From: Mycobacterium saskatchewanense
GTDB lineage: Bacteria; Actinomycetota; Actinomycetes; Mycobacteriales; Mycobacteriaceae
Direction of reading: 5' to 3'
DNA: 64,000 nucleotides
NCBI RefSeq assembly: GCF_010729105.1
Contig: NZ_AP022573.1
Coordinates: 682,001-746,000 of the forward strand
Position 1 is the first letter of the stretch. Each line of letters begins with the position of its first letter. Made by a program: the position numbers and the translations under genes. Shown one piece after another: positions 63,887 through 64,000 of the stretch. The notes beneath the pieces are model-generated. The model made no database searches. It worked only from the letters and a program-made list of their open reading frames with translations, and was not told the DNA's origin.

Positions 63887-64000
63887 ATGACAACCGACGC
63901 CGTTCCCACCCAAACATTGCACGCCGGCCGGCTGATCGCGCGGCGGCTCAAGGCCAGCGGGGTCGGCACCATCTTCACGCTATCCGGCGGCCACCTGTTC
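63887..64000 (+). CDS. ilvG: Acetolactate synthase-like protein IlvG, N-terminal fragment
   Basis: The first 38 codons ([20 protein letters not shown], then FTLSGGHLF) are visible before the window ends. The FTLSGGH segment is the start of the thiamine-diphosphate-binding domain of the acetolactate synthase family. Position divergent from bacA matches Rv1820 (ilvG). The 104-base gap to bacA must hold both promoters. Confidence 0.88.
   Translation, partial: MTTDAVPTQTLHAGRLIARRLKASGVGTIFTLSGGHLF

Overview
The window is mycobacterial chromosome, most likely from a slow grower of the M. avium complex or a close relative. The evidence is high GC throughout, many PE and PPE genes, DUF732 secreted proteins, F420-type enzymes and a complete ESX-5 type VII secretion locus in the M. 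tuberculosis gene order (malQ, eccB5, eccC5, cyp143, ferredoxin, PPE/PE, esxM, esxN, espG5, eccD5, mycP5, eccE5, eccA5). Homology calls are from memory of these families; no search was run.

Layout. 1-5.2 kb: the 3' part of a toluene/alkene-type four-component monooxygenase operon (tmoA'BCDE-like), then a divergent IclR regulator facing a two-gene unit of a berberine-bridge-type FAD oxidase and a phloroglucinol-hydrolase-like protein. 5.2-11.2 kb: small conserved genes (a DUF732 protein with three upstream repeats, a DUF4407 membrane protein, an SRPBCC protein, an F420-type luciferase-like oxidoreductase). 11.2-24.6 kb: malQ and the left half of ESX-5. 24.6-37 kb: an accessory block not present at this point in M. 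tuberculosis. It holds a LysR regulator, a PHP/DUF3604-type protein, a short leader peptide of the actinobacterial sulfur type, a substrate-binding lipoprotein, a fused ABC ATPase-permease, a calcineurin-like phosphoesterase, a TPR/2OG-Fe(II) oxygenase, and a DUF732-PPE-PPE group on the minus strand. 38-47.4 kb: PE genes, esxM/esxN and the right half of ESX-5. 48-55.5 kb: four PPE genes and a DUF732 gene, with a decayed esxN copy between PPE genes. 55.6-64 kb: the conserved downstream block (mgtC, sterol desaturase, secreted protease-like, TetR, flavoprotein, bacA, start of ilvG) with a 55-bp minisatellite.

How the genes work together. EccB5-EccC5-EccD5-EccE5 form the ESX-5 membrane channel, MycP5 is its protease, EccA5 the cytosolic AAA ATPase and EspG5 the PPE chaperone. 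The PE, PPE and Esx proteins are probable substrates. The 24.8-32.2 kb island reads as one sulfur-source uptake and processing unit, because its transporter genes sit behind a leader peptide with the RLHIDLLR...C signature found upstream of actinobacterial sulfur genes.

The most notable observations are this hidden leader peptide, a TGAAC motif repeated at exactly 21-bp spacing upstream of three PE/PPE genes, and a mirrored duplication of a PPE-PPE-DUF732 cassette on either side of the right half of ESX-5. No tRNA, rRNA, CRISPR array or transposase was seen.
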